A DNA stretch of 64,000 nt from Platerodrilus igneus (GCA_036346225.1 JARFIW010001215.1:7454501-7518500); one strand, 5' to 3'; shown: positions 11,322-23,769, counted from the stretch's first letter. The notes: generated by a model not told the origin, from the sequence alone. Numbers and translations are program-made.

Positions 11322-11829
11322 AATGGACTGGTACAGCAGAACTCTGTTACATTGCAGTGGGTGCCAAGCCATCAAAGACTCATGAAATTGCAGACGAACT
11401 TGCAAGACAAGGGGGCGCAAGGGCTATTTATCGGTCCCGAACCTGCCTTGGGAGTTACAAAAGCTGCCATCCGTAGCTATATTAGCGAATGGATGTGCAA
11501 CCAACACCTAAGAAACTGGCGGAACAGACCAGGACTAATACATTGCAGGGCGCTGGTATAGGGGGCCTAGCAACTATAGAACCCAGGAATTGCTTTGTTT
11601 AAGCAGGGAACAGCTCAGAATCACTGTGGGGTTCCTGACAGGGCATACTTCTGTCAAGGTTCACCTCCAGAGGATGCACAAATATAACGGAGACCTCGAA
11701 TGCAGACTTTGCTTAGAGGAACCGGAGACTGCAATTCATGTACTATGGAAATGTGAGGTGTTGGGTAGAACGAGACAGCGCCTATTCGGGCGTCCAAAGT
11801 TAGACCCGAAGAAAGTAGAGTCCCACCCT

Positions 11830-12660
11830 TTGGCTATAAAAGCTTTCCACTCGACCGGGTTTAGATAACTATCAACAAAAAAAACACCTGTAGCACCTGT
11901 AATAAAACAATATACTTAGAGCAAAAAAAGAACATAAAAGGCGTACTCTTACTACTTACTACTTTCTAATATAAAAATCAACTAATATTACGTACCAAAC
12001 CTAATAAGAACACTGTAAAAATGATTACCAATAGGCCGTCATCGGTATCTTACTTATTTAGCAATACAGATCAAAGAATTGTATTAAGTTTCCCTATTGT
12101 TGGACGCATTTGTCTATAATAAAACCGTAGATTTAGTTAAAGTTATTTGTATAATAAATTTGTATTCCTTTTTATGTCCCACACTTTGGCTATAAAAGCT
12201 TTCCACTCGACCGGGTTTGGACAACTATCAACAAAAAAACACCTGTAGCACCTGTAATAAAACAATATACTTAGAGCAAAAAAAGAACATAAAAGGCGTA
12301 CTCTTACTACCTTGATATTGCAAAAGAAACAACACAAAATCATTTCCTGTAATAAAAATATATTTATTATCAAACCACATTATTGGAACTGTCTGAGAAT
12401 TTCTGTAAGGCAAGATTGACTACAAAAGAGCTTGTTGTCTTACACTCTTTCTAATATAAAAATCAACTAGTATTACGTACCAAACCTAATAAGAACACTA
12501 TAAAAATGATTACCAATAAGCCGTCATTGGTAGCTTACTTATTTAGCAATACAGATCAAAGAATTGTATTAAGTTTACCTATTTTTGGAGGCATTTGTCT
12601 ATAATAAAACCGTAGATTTAAGTCAAGTTATTTGTATAATAAATTTGTATTCCTTCTTAT
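11830..12660. repeat. Tandem duplication spanning the LINE 3' end
   Basis: The block beginning TTGGCTATAAAAGCTTTCCA at about 11830 is repeated from about 12187. Both copies contain the CACCTGTAGCACCTGT repeat and the segment CAACTAATATTACGTACC / CAACTAGTATTACGTACC. The second copy holds about 100 bp more after the dispersed repeat. A 63-codon frame at 12585-12776 is not recognised. Confidence 0.65.
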
Positions 12661-13351
12661 GTTTAATAATTTTATTTACAAAATATACTAGAAATATTCC
12701 TAAAAATAGAAGCTTTCAGAAAGCAGCAGCAGATTTAATTTTAGTAGAGGATACTTTTCCTGCAAAATTAATATGAAAACGGTAACTTTTTATACAACAT
12801 AATTTACGAGGTCCTTTTATATCAGGTCTGTAGATTCGGGTTCACAATATTGTTAGCACAGCAATTGTATTTTGCAAGTTAAACGCTACTACAAAGTTAA
12901 GCAATTCCTTAAAATATGGGTAAAAAGCTACACGAAATCATATTCAAGGGTATGCACTCTCTTGACAATTTATTTAAGTTTCAGATTTATTTATTATTAA
13001 TAAAATAAAAAAATAAAATAAAGAATAAACTAACATTATTTTGATTGAAGAGGTTTATGAATATGTAAAATTAAGGTCTTTGAAATTTAAAACCTTTTTT
13101 GGAAATTTATAGTTGATAACTTCACTAACTAAACATTTATCTATCATCTCTATATCGCTTTCTACCTTTTTGTTTTTGCACCTTGTAACGTATCCTTATA
13201 TTGGTCAAAGCGGATATACCCGAATATTCACAGCATCATTTGTGGCATCCCAACACAAACGGTCGATTAAATCGTCTGAAAATTAGAGTTTCTTGTCTCG
13301 TTGGATTTTGTGAAAGTTTATTCTGTGTAAGATATCTGATTAGTTTCCAGT
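12661..13351. other. Intergenic, nothing recognised
   Basis: AT-rich, with an A/T-only stretch near 12990-13030. No gene seen. Confidence 0.4.
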
Positions 13352-13412
13352 ATGACTGACAGAACGAAAGAAATTCGCGCGGGTTTGAAAGCTGAACGAG
13401 TAGAGTTGTCAG
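13352..13412 (+). other. Candidate coding exon, start MTDRTKEIRAG
   Basis: The 61-bp open stretch starts with an ATG just after an acceptor-like TTAGTTTCCAG and ends at a donor CAG|GTAAAA (GT at 13413). Its composition is clearly more coding-like than its surroundings. The sequence after the donor continues into a repeat unit whose other copies (about 17510 inverted, about 18975 direct) keep a similar junction (CAGGTAATAAC in the first) but not the exon. It may be the first coding exon of a host gene or of a duplicated gene fragment. The product is not recognised. Confidence 0.3.
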
Positions 13413-14289
13413 GTAAAAACATCAAACTTTTTAAAAAAGTCTCAGAAGTTCCTGCTTCCAAAATATCATTGCCTTTAGTTATTTACATTGTATCCACAGT
13501 CAAAAATCATTACAAACTTCTAAAACTGTAACTTATAGTAACTGTAATTGAATAAAAATTTTCTTTATTTTAACTGTATAAATTTATAAACGTACCCGCA
13601 ATACGTTCTTGCTGTTAGATTAAGAATTTACAAAGTAATTTTGTTTTTGAAAAGCGTTTTCTATTAAGCTAAGTAATTTTTTATATATTTGGTTCTTTTT
13701 TAAGAAAGTTTATTTGACCTTGAAGTAATAATCCTATATTGGTGTTTTTCAAAACCAATGGAAAAGTGTTCCAGCCTTGTAAATTGTAAATTATTTTGCA
13801 ATTACCTAGAGGCGTGATTAATATTCAGGTAATTTAACATTCGATTTTGGAAACATTTTCAGCTAGCAGTTTTTAAATAGGTATATAAGTCTCCTTATTG
13901 GTTACTTTTATTATAGGTTGGTTAAAGCCTTAGTGTAATATATTATCATTTATATGAATTTTGGCTGGAATCACTTTTATTTTGCATCTTTTTGTTATTT
14001 CTTCTGAAGATTGTCCCTAGAAGTTCCAGTATTTTAAGATTAGGTGGCGCCCAAGATACTTCCCCATCAAGACTGGCATGTTACACGCTACATTTTTCTG
14101 GGACCCTCTTCAAACACTTACACCAAACCTCCATTGCAATAGTCGGCAACTATACTTGTTGGTACAGTCGAAGTTTTCGGTGCTTTATCGAATTTTACCA
14201 AGATAGTTCACAGAGTTTTTCTATGGATTACCGACTAGATTTTCTGTAGTCAAAACTGTGCCTAACAAGTTCTTTCAACTTGTTTTTTT

Positions 14290-14545
14290 TCTTGTTATTG
14301 TATTTTATTTTATATTATTCGTTCATTTTATTTCATTTCATCTCATTTTATTTCAATTTATGTCATTTTATTCAAGCTAGTTTCATTTTATTACATTTTT
14401 TTTTCATTTTATTTAATTCCCTTTTTCTTTATTTTATTTTATTTCATATTAGTTTGCTTTTTTCTCATTTTTATTTCATTTTTATGTATGTTATTTTAAT
14501 TTATTTCATTTTCTTTAGGGTTACTGCATTTTATTTTATTTCCTA
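14290..14545. repeat. TTTTATTTCA-type microsatellite
   Basis: Imperfect short repeat of TTTTATTTCA / TTCATTTTA units. Matching tracts lie at about 15590-15835 and 19925-20175. Frames through it are low-complexity and not genes. Confidence 0.85.
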
Positions 14546-14924
14546 CTGTTAAAAACGCGTACATTTGTAAAGTTTTAAATGGAAGACAAACGTTTGGTAT
14601 TTCTGGATTTTCAAGACAACTGAAAAGAAGGATTTTACAAAATGTATAGAAACAGTCTCTGATGCTTTATTTGTTTATAAGACTTTTATTCTATTTTATT
14701 TACGTTTTAAAGTCATGATGTTCTATGAAAACAATCATTAAATTTCATGGATGTTTTTTTACTAAACTTTGATTTGCCTCATCCATTTATCAAGTACACG
14801 TCATCCGTAGGCTTGTCGATCACACAGCGTTTGTTGCCAAATATTTCTGAAATGTAGTAGTGTTTAATATTTTTCTTTTACAAAAATTTTTATTCGAGTT
14901 GAAAGACTTAAAGGTAACCACGTG

Positions 14925-15330
14925 ATGTGTGTCTCTGTCGTTCTTATTTTCACAACAGGAGCAGGTGTCTTTGGTTCTGGAGCAGTATTTCGACACATGC
15001 CCCAGGTCTTGGCATCTGGCACACCGTGACACCACCAAGTAATCTTTTATCGTTAATGCTCTATATTCAATATATATTTTGCCACTTGCCAGTAAATTTT
15101 TCTTTAGTTCAGGTGTAACCTCGAACTCATGATTCTGAATTTGTTTCCCTGCGATTTAAAACTGACGAGTTTTAAATCGCAGGGTGAATTTTCTTTGGAA
15201 TTCATCGACGGATATTACTTAATCTATGTTTTGCCTGTGTAAAGCTGTTTGTATTTCGTCGTCTTTGTGTATAGTTGGTCCGATTTCAAAAATAGCAAAA
15301 GTCTTTAACGAGCGGGAAAAAATAAGATTA
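14925..15330 (-). pseudogene. LINE ORF1 (Gag-like) fragment with zinc knuckle
   Basis: On the minus strand a cysteine/histidine knuckle reads RCARCQDLGHVSKYCS followed by CSCCENKND. It is preceded by about 300 bp matching the end of the longer ORF1 copy at 23.8-24.6 kb (VVEVTPEL region). The reading frame is broken upstream near 15130-15190 by an inverted repeat of a GTTTTAAATCGCAGGG block. Such knuckles bind nucleic acid in Jockey-type ORF1 proteins. At 14925 the sequence jumps into the complex repeat, so the fragment was carried in or joined by recombination. Confidence 0.6.
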
Positions 15331-16492
15331 CTTTCGCATTTATTTATTGTTCGGTTAACAAGCACAAAAGATGAGAAATTGGGGGTTGCTTCTTGATAAG
15401 GATTGCTCGTAGATCTAAAGCAAAACTATATTTTAATTTTTTCAATAACTTTATCGAAATACATAATTTTACAGAGATGGGTCACCGAATTTCTTTGTTA
15501 GATTTCCTGTAGTCAAAACTGTGCGTAACAAGTTCTGAACGCAAAATTACTCGACAGTTCGATTCCAACTTGTTTCTTTCTATTCTATTTGATTTTATAT
15601 TGTTGGTTCATTTTATTTCATTTCATTTTATTTTATTTCATTTTATGTCATTTTATTCAAACTAATTTCATTTTATTCCATTCTTTTTTTCATTTTATTT
15701 AATTCCCCTTCTTTATTTTATTTTATTTCATATTAGTTTGCTTTTTTTCATTTTTATATCAATTTTATATCATTTCTATATATGTTATTTTAATTTATTT
15801 CAATTTCTTTAGACTTACTACATTTTATTTTATTTTCTACCGTTTCAAGGGTTATAATTTAAAATCCATTACTACTATTTTACCAATAAATTAAAGACGC
15901 GTAAATTTGTAAAGTTTTATAAGGAACAAAAACGTTTCGGATTTCTGGATTTTCAAGACGACTGAAAAGAACGATTTTACAAAATGTATAGAAGCAATCC
16001 TAGAAGCTTTATTTTTTATAAGACCTATTATTTTATTTTAGTTCTAAGGTCATGAAGTTCTATGAAAACAATCATTAAATTTCATTGACGTTTTCTTACT
16101 AAACTTAGATTTGCCTCATCCATTTACCAAGTACACCTCATCCATAGGCTATTAAATAACACAGCGTTTTGTGCCAAATATTTTCGAATTGTAGTAGTTT
16201 TTAATTTTTTCTTTTGCAAAAGAATTTTATTTGAGTTGAAAAGACTGAAAGGTAATCATGTGATGTATGAAATATGTGATGGGATAGCAATGGCTTGACA
16301 AAAATTTATAACAACGCCGTAAGATGTAAAAAAGTGATAATCAAGCAAGTTTCAATAAATTCAAAATTTAAAAATCTATTGCTTTTTCATCTTGCGTATA
16401 CAAAACTGCAATACAATTTATAAAAAAAAAATGAAAAAATAGAAAAAGTAGCTTATTAACAAAATAAACAAAAAATATATATATGCAGTGCA

Positions 16493-16790
16493 TTATGTTA
16501 CACTTACTCGAATTTTGAATTCAACTGTTTGAGTCACTCTCATCACTTTAAACACTATCAACTCACTATCCCTTAAGACACAAGGTAAGTTAAACAATAC
16601 ACTTACCGAAATATATAAAAACAACAGAAAATCCAGGAAGATGTTAGCACCGACTCCTATGGGTTGGTTCCCTCTTATACCGATTGCGTGCGCGCGCATT
16701 GAGCAATACAATGTTCTCACTCACAAACAGGACGTTACCAAAATATCGCCGCAAATTGATCCGATATTTTACTTAAGAAAATTAGATCCG
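16493..16790 (-). promoter_or_regulatory. Promoter-like 5' region with donor sites, copy 1
   Basis: On the minus strand, GAGAACATTGTATTGCTCAAT, a CpG-rich GCGCGCGCACGC and a TATA-like GGTATAAGAGGG are followed by two donor-like sites (TTCGGTAAGTGT and TTCGAGTAAGTGT). The same layout is kept at 20839-21125. It looks like the start of a transcribed unit that was duplicated. The 75-codon frame across it is not a known protein. Confidence 0.35.
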
Positions 16791-16796
16791 GTTTGT

Positions 16797-18090
16797 GTGT
16801 GAAATACCAGTCTTGATGGGGAAGTATCTTGGGCGCCACCTAATCTCAAAATACGAAAACTTCTAGTGACAATCCTCAGAAAAAATAATAAAAGGATGCC
16901 AATGAAAAATGATTCCTGCCAAAATTTACATAAACGATAAAATATTACACTAATGCTCAAACCAACCTATAATTAACCTTACCAATGACACTAATATACC
17001 TATTTAAAGACTGCTAGCTGAAAATAAGGTTTACAAAATCAAATGTTAAATTACCTGAATATTAATCACGCCTCTAGGTAAGTGCAAAATAATTTATTAA
17101 GAGGCTGGTACATCTTTGCATTAGTTGTGAAAAACAGAAATTTAAGACAATTACTAAGTTATGTTTTCACGTCAAGGTCAAATAAACATTCTTAAAATAA
17201 AAACCAAATATATGAAAAAATTACTTAGCTTAATTGAAAACGTTTTTGGCGAACAAAATTACTTTTTAAATTCTCAAACTAACAGCAAGAACGTATTGAG
17301 AGCACGTTTATAAGTTCATACCGTTAAAATAAACAAATTTTTCATTTATTTACAGTTACTGTAAGTTATAGTTTCAGAAGTTTGATCATAAATACCTGGA
17401 ATGATTTTCAACTGCGGATACCTCGTAAATAACTAAAAGCAATGGCATTTTGGACTCAATTCGCTCTAAGCAGGAACTCCTAAGGCTTTGTTAAAATGTT
17501 TGATGTTATTACCTGACAACCCTTACTCCAACATGAAGTTACTTACTAAAGAACAATTCTACTAAAATAAAAAGTAACCAACTTGATAGGGTATTGTTCC
17601 GAATTTTATTGCTTAATTACACTAGTTATATCGATAACTTTTCTTCGAGATTAATTATACCTACTGAAGTTTTGCACGTTATCAGTTTTAATTGAAATAA
17701 CGAAGTGCTCTATAAAAAAATTATCTTTCCTCTCTACACGATTTTAAATGTTTCTGGTAGATTTCGGACAAATGAATTAAGACTGCAAATTAAAATTACT
17801 TGAGTCGTTTTTTCTCTATATAATATATGTAAAATTTATCTTACCGAAACCTTTAACTAAAACTAGAGAAACGGACTATTCATTTTTTGAATCATCATAA
17901 TTTTTCGTGTACACTTTCTTCATTCCAAGATGATAAAGACGTAGACGCTAGGGTTATGTATTATTAATCAAAACAAATGATTCATAAAACTGGAAATACT
18001 TTAATATACAAAATAACAATGATAACATGATTAACCTTTAAAACCGCCATAATGAAATTGACAATCATTGATTTGTATAGTATAAGTTGT
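16797..18090 (-). repeat. Left arm of a large palindrome
   Basis: Inverse of 18430-19697. Matching landmarks include GGCGCCACCTAATCTC against GAGATTAGGTGGCGCC, and CGCCATAATGAAATTGACAA against its inverse near 18450. Arms are about 1.3 kb, with a 340-bp spacer (18091-18429). The arms differ at many positions, so this is an old inverted duplication. Confidence 0.7.
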
Positions 18091-18429
18091 AAGAATAATC
18101 CTTCCTTAAATCGGAAATGCATGTAATCTAAAAATTATATTTTTTAAATAAAGATTTGATTTTTCACGGTGACTAAAGTCTCTCTTACTCACACACCAAT
18201 TCGTGTTTAATTCAGAATAATCTGGAAAATTCGTATTTGTTACTTCCAATCGGATTAACCCTCGTGGGGTTACAAACTTGTGACATTCCTTTGAAAAGCT
18301 TATAATCATATTTGATTTTAATAGTTTCTGTATTGGTAAATCCTACCAAAAGGGTTACAGTTATTTTTTTTTAGAAATATAATTTTTAGGTTACATGCAT
18401 TTCTGATTTAAAAAAGGATTATTTTTGCA

Positions 18430-19697
18430 ATTTGTACTATACAAATCAGTGATTGTCAAATTCATTATGGCGGTTGTAAAAGTCATTTTGTATATTAAGG
18501 TATTGCAGTTTTATGATTCATTTGTTTTGATTAATAATATATAACGCGTCTATAATTTTATCGTCTTGGATCGAAGAAGGTTTACACGAAAAACTATTTT
18601 GATTCAAGAAAATGAAACGCCTCTTCCTCTGGTTTTAGTAAAAAGTTTCAGTAAGATAAATTTTACACATGCTGTATAGAGAAAAAAACGACGTAAGTAA
18701 TTTCAATTTACAATCTCAATTTGTCAGAAATCTAACAAAGATATCTTAAATCGTGAATGGAGGGAAGATGATTTTTTATACAGCACTTTGTTATTACCAT
18801 CGAAACTGATAACGTGCAAAACTTGAGTAGTTATAATTAACCTTGAAGAAAAAGTATCGATTTAACTAATGTGATTAGTCAATAAAGTTCAAAATAATAC
18901 CCTACCTGGTTGGTCACTTTTCATTTTTAAAATATTGTTCCTTTAGTAGGCAACTTCATGTTGGAGTAATGCTAGCCAAGTAATAACATCCAACTTTTTA
19001 ACAAAATCTCAGAAGTTCCTGCCTAGAACGAATTGAGTCTAAGACATCATTGCTTTTAGTTGTTTGCGAGGTTTCCACAGTCGAAAATCATTCCAGGTAT
19101 TTATGGTCAAACTTCTGAAACTATAGCTTATAGTAACTGTAATTGAATAAAAAAATTTTTATTTTAACTGTATGAACTTATAAACGTACCGTTAATACGT
19201 TCTTGCTGTTAGTTTAAGAATTTACAAAGTAATTTTATTCGTCAAAAGCGTCTTCTATTATACTAAGTAATTTTTAATATATTTGGTTCTTTTCTTAAGA
19301 ATATTTATTTGACCTTGAAATAAAACCTTACTTAGTAATAGTCCTACATCGGTGTTTTCCAAAACTAATGCAAAATTGTTCCAGCCTTGTAATAAACTAT
19401 TTTACAATTACCTAGAGCCGTGATTAATATTCAGGTAATTTAACATGTGATTTTGGAAACCTTATTTTCAGCTAGCAACTTTTAAATAGGTATATAAGTG
19501 TCCTTATTGGTTACTTTTATTATAGGTTGGTTTAAGCGTTTGTGTAATATATTATCATTTATTTGAATTTTGGCTGCAATCACTTCTCTGTGGTATCCTT
19601 TTGTTATTTCTTCTGGGGATTTTCCATAGAAGTTTTCGTATTTTGAGATTAGGTGGCGCCCAAGATCTTTTCCCACCAAGACTGGCATTTCACGCAC
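18430..19697 (+). repeat. Right arm of the large palindrome
   Basis: Inverse of 16797-18090. Outside the arm, the sequence continues as copy 2 of the complex repeat to about 21125. Confidence 0.7.
19482..19697 (-). other. Unrecognised 71-codon frame, possibly an exon
   Basis: The frame begins MREMPVLVGKDLGRHLISKY and has coding-like composition, unlike most frames nearby. Counterparts in the two other copies (about 13.9-14.1 kb and 16.8-17.0 kb) keep the GKxLGRHLI segment but carry stops or changes. It lies antisense in the complex repeat, downstream of the promoter-like block at 21 kb, so it could be a later exon of the same duplicated unit. Function unknown. Confidence 0.3.
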
Positions 19698-19829
19698 TAC
19701 ATTTTTCTGGGCCCCTCTTCAAACACTTACACCAACCTTCCATTGCATTAGTCGCCAACCATACTTGTTGGTGCAGTTGAAGTATTCGGTACTTTATGGA
19801 AATTTTACCGAGATAGTTCACCGAATTCC

Positions 19830-21125
19830 TTTGTTACATTTTTTGTAGTCAAAACTGTGCGTAGCAAGTTCTAATCGCTAAAATTATGCGACATTTGGAT
19901 TTCAACTTGTTTCTTTTTATTCTATTTTATTTTATATTATTCGTTCATTTTATTTCATTGCATTTCATTTTATTTCAATTTATGTCATTTTATTCAAGCT
20001 AATTTCATTTTATTCCATTGTTTTTTCATTATATTTAATTCTCCTTCTTTTGTTTTGTTTTATTTCGTATTATTTAGCTTTCTTCTCATTTTCGTTTCAA
20101 TTTTATTTTATTTTTACATATGTTATTTTAATTTATTTCATTTTCTTTAGTGTTAGTACATTTTACTTTATTTTCTACTGATTCAAGGGGTCTTAATTTA
20201 AAATCCCTTACTATTATTTTACCAATTAATTAAAGACGCGAACATTTGTAAAGTTTTATAAGAAAGAAAATCGTTTCAGATTTCTGGATTTTCAAGACAA
20301 CTGAAAACGATTTTACAAAATGTATAGAAGCAATCTCTGATGCTTTATATTTTTATAAGACCTTTTATTTTATTTTATTTTCGTTCTAAGATCGTGGTGT
20401 TCTATGAAAACAATCATTAAATTTTATGGATGTTTTATTACTAAACTTAAATTTGCCTCATCCATTTATCGAGTACACCTTATCCATAAACTTGTAAATT
20501 ACACAGCATTTTTTGCCAAATATTTCTGAAATGCAGTAGTTTTTAATATTTTTCTTGTACAAACAAATTTTATTCGAGTTAAAAGACATAAAAATAACCA
20601 CGTGATGTATGAAATACGTGATGGGATAGCAATGGCATGACAAAAATTTATAACAATGTAGTAAGATTTAAAAAAATTATAATTAAGCAAGTTTCAATAA
20701 ATTCAAAATTTAAAAAATACATTTTCTATTACTATTTTATGTGAAATAAGTCAAACTGCAATAGAATTTATGAAGAAGATAAAAAAATAGAAAAAGGAAC
20801 TTATTAACAAAATAAACAAAAAATATATGTGCTGTGGATTATGTTACTCTTACCCGAATTTTGAATTCAACTGTTTGAGTCACTCTCGTCACTTTCAACT
20901 GTCGATCCCTTAAGACACAAGGTAAGTTAAACAATAAACTTAGCGAAATAAATACAAACAAGAGAAAATTCAAGATGTTAGCACCGACTCCTATAGGTTG
21001 CTTCCCTCTTATACCGATTGCGTGCGCACGCATTGAGCAATGCAATGTTCTCACTCACAAACAGGACGTTACCAAAATATTGCCACAAATTGATTCGATA
21101 TTTTACTTAAGAAAATTAGATCCGG
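19830..21125. repeat. Complex repeat, copy 2 (outer part)
   Basis: Direct match to 15480-16790. It includes the microsatellite, the AACAATCATTAAATTT segment and the promoter-like end. The unit end is shared: AAGAAAATTAGATCCGG at about 16786 and 21123. Confidence 0.6.
20839..21125 (-). promoter_or_regulatory. Promoter-like 5' region with donor site, copy 2
   Basis: Minus strand: CpG-containing AATGCGTGCGCACGCAAT, then GGTATAAGAGGG, then a donor-like TTCGGGTAAGAGT at about 20855. Parallel to 16493-16790. Confidence 0.35.
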
Positions 21126-22440
21126 CTCTTTTATTTCCCATGTTTTAATATCGAAGGACCACAAACTTCACAATGATTTGTACAACCCTTTAACATCGTC
21201 CTTCAAACATACTGTATAGGCATTTTCTAGAAATATCCTTTAAAATGTCCTGTAGACATAAATTAATTATTATTATTTTAGAAGCGTTGCTGGTCGTAGC
21301 AATGAGTACAATTATAATAAAAAGAGTGCGTTTTTTGAGAAGCGCAAGGTTACTCTGAGGCACGAAACTGTTAGAAAAATATTAAAACAATATTTGTGTA
21401 AAATGTGGGGTCTGCGTTTCTCCAAATTATATACATACCTAAATTATACACGCATTTCAAATATTTCTGTAATATTGTTGTGGGAAGATTACTTGTAAAT
21501 ATTAATAAGATATTTCAAGTAGAACATTTCATTATTGTTTGTTGTAAGATTTAAAGTCGACTGAATCTTAAAAGTGTAATTTATCTTGCGAATTATATTT
21601 TGGCTTGATTACATGTTTTAACAATAGGCAACCAACCATACAAATACAACTACTATTTCTTATATATCATTTGAGTTTGATCACTGTGATTATTTACCGC
21701 AAGAACGTGTTATTCGTAAATTATTCCGTTGTTATTAATATTTGCAAATATATGGATTATACACCATCTTTACCTTAACCAGGTTCGACAACTGTGGTTA
21801 TTTGTCACAAGAAAAAGTGTTAATCATGAATCATACCCCGTACGATAACATTGTTATATTAATATGTATCGGTATATGACAAAATGAATAATAATACACT
21901 GTAATTATATATCCGAGCTCCGAAAATTATTAAAATCTTCATAATCAGTGGAATTTTTTCCTGTTGATACTCTCTTGACGCGTTTCGAATAGACCTGCAC
22001 CTTGAAGAAGTTCTAGATTACTAAAACGAGTGGAATGTACCAATGAGTCAAAAACCCGTACTAAAGGTTTAACCAAATTACTGGGTTCTTTAGTGAGAAA
22101 CCAGACAACTCCGAAAGAGGGCAGCAGCTCTTTCGGTACTTAGAATGGCAGAGACCCTAGGAATCGATCGGTATGGCATTCTAAGCCACACTACTGCGAT
22201 GTGGAAGGCAACGGGAATCCACACATTACCTTCCAAGTACACAGCGTAATTAAATTGTTATTTAGTATGATGACATCCTCTGGAATAAAAATTTTTTTAG
22301 TTAAAATAGTCCCCATTCCAATCTCCTGGAGGGGACTACTACAAAGGATATGATCGGAAAATATAAAAGAGGAACCCGGAACATTCTGTGAACATTCAAT
22401 GAAGCAAGCAGGTAAGCAAAAGGACTTAAAAATTGAAATA
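21126..22440. other. Intergenic or old retroelement DNA
   Basis: AT-rich to about 22000. 22040-22260 is less AT-rich and carries a block (GGCAACGGGAATCCACACA near 22207) that resembles the 3' part of a LINE, but no frame is left to prove it. The mariner element is inserted after this, at a TA. Confidence 0.3.
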
Positions 22441-23736
22441 CGAGGCTAAGGTGAAAAGTTCTCGGCCTACAATGAAAGACTGCAATTTTCAATAATAAAA
22501 AAAAGATTTTATTTTTTGACATAATCCCCCTTAACTTAAACACACTTGGTCCAGCGTTTCTCCAACATCAGTATTCCTTCCCGGACGTGAGAGTCTGGAA
22601 AGCGATGAAAATATTCGTGTACGACCCTCTCAACTTCTTCATTGGACATGAAGCGCTTTCCAGAAACAAATTTCTTCAAGTTTGGGAACAGATAGAAGTC
22701 TGAGGGCGCCAAATCAGGGGAATAGGGGGGATGGCCAAGCAAGTCGTACCCCAAATCCGTCAATTTTCCCATCGCCAACGCACCCTTGTGTGCAGGTGCG
22801 TTGTCTTGGTGAAGGATGATTTTTTCTTTTTCAAGCCAGGTCTCTTCTCGCGAGTTTTGGTATCCAGCTGGTCAAGAAGGGTGGAGTAATATTGGCCTGT
22901 AATTGTTCTGCCTTTTTCAAAGTAATCTATTAGCAGAATCTCTTTCGCATCACAAAACACGCTGGTCATCACCTTTCCGGCAGATGCGATCGACTTCGCT
23001 TTCTTTGGCTCTGAATAACCGGCTTCCATCCACTGCTTCGACTGCTGTTTCGTTTCTGGCGTGTAATGGTGGACCCATGTCTCATCCATAGTGACAAATC
23101 GCCGCACAAAATCGCTCGGATCCTTATTGAACCGGGCCAAACATTGCTGCGAAACTCGTTTTTGCATTTGATTTTGATCGGCATTCAGCAAATGCGGCAC
23201 CCATCTTGCGCAGAGCTTTCGCATCCCTAACTCTTTGTGTAAGATGTTTCGCATCCTTTCGTCCGATATCCCTACAGCCTCAGCTATCTCCTTCACTTTT
23301 ACTCGCCTATCGTCCAACACGATATCATGCACTTTTTCGTTCGTTTCCGGTGTGGTTGCGGTTTTTGGTCGTCCTTCACGTGGGTCATTTTCGAGAGACG
23401 TGCGACCACGTTTAAATTCAGCTGCCCACTTTTTAACGGTTGACAGGAAAGGGACAGAGTCTCCGTAAACTTTTGTCAACTTCGGATGAATTTCCTGAGG
23501 GGTTAATCCGTCCAAAATGAAGAGTTTTATAACCGCACGATATTCAAGTTTATCCATCTTAAGGAAACACGCATAAGACGTCTGCTTGAAAAAATTCGTG
23601 TAACAAACTACTTAAGATAGCAAGTTGAAACTTGTCATACGAACTAATGACATGTGAACGCAGGCGGGAAGCAGAAATTTTTGCTGATTGGAACGCCATC
23701 TCTGTGTCGGGCTGAGAACTTTTCACCTTACCCTCG
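22441..23736 (-). mobile_element. Full-length mariner element, 1,296 bp
   Basis: Bounded by TA dinucleotides (22439-22440 and 23737-23738) and by inverted repeats of about 27 bp with two mismatches, sharing TAAGGTGAAAAGTTCTC. It contains one transposase gene on the minus strand covering most of its length. Size, TA target and gene layout are those of the mariner family. Confidence 0.93.
22536..23557 (-). pseudogene. Mariner transposase (D,D34D), one frameshift
   Basis: Cut-and-paste transposase. Residues 1-110 form the two helix-turn-helix DNA-binding region (MDKLEYRAVIKLF, with EGRP at 61-64). The first catalytic Asp is in MDETWVHH (residue 158). After a frame break at about 22840 come HQDNAPAH with the second Asp and YSPDLAPSD with the third; the spacing between them is 34 residues, the mariner signature. 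The C-terminus is at 22536. The break is one base in an A-rich run (LKKKK region), the typical place for either slippage or a consensus error. All three catalytic Asp residues are present, so apart from this one base the gene looks intact. Confidence 0.9.
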
Positions 23737-23769
23737 TAGATGTTAGCGTTAGACATGGCAGGGATCAGC

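Larger units (their letters stand above)
9836..11875 (+). pseudogene. Jockey/I-type LINE ORF2 remnant (RT end, RNase H, CCHC), interrupted by SINEs
   Basis: The sequence carries the C-terminal part of a LINE ORF2 in order. First is the end of the reverse transcriptase: SGEVVYLGVTLGSK at about 9925 and PAITYAALIWWPKAEQ at about 10090. Next comes an RNase H domain: a TGGSK pentapeptide near 10500 where TDGSK is usual, then ELYAFCKVC, VSDSQAALKAL, and after the SINE block WVPSH at about 11358. Last is a Cys/His knuckle, CRLCLEEPETAIHVLWKC, near 11700. The catalytic YxDD part is missing, several stops and frameshifts occur, and 10776-11321 is inserted foreign DNA. The D-to-G change in the RNase H motif is a missing key residue. 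It is a dead, 5'-truncated copy, as is usual for LINEs. Confidence 0.75.
13413..16790. repeat. Complex repeat, copy 1 (direct)
   Basis: 13430-14250 matches 19000-19860. The TTTTATTTCA-rich block with its 3' flank occurs at 14230-14830, 15480-16200 and 19830-20560. The end block (GACGTTACCAAAATAT... AGATCCGG) is at 16731-16790 and 21062-21125. So the region contains one and a half copies of a unit seen again at 18.4-21.1 kb. No transposase or polymerase is visible in it, apart from the LINE ORF1 piece at 14925-15330. Confidence 0.6.

Noticed and set aside
14280..14552. 90-codon frame of Phe/Leu/Ile/Tyr residues as a membrane protein
   Set aside because: It is translated TTTTATTTCA microsatellite.
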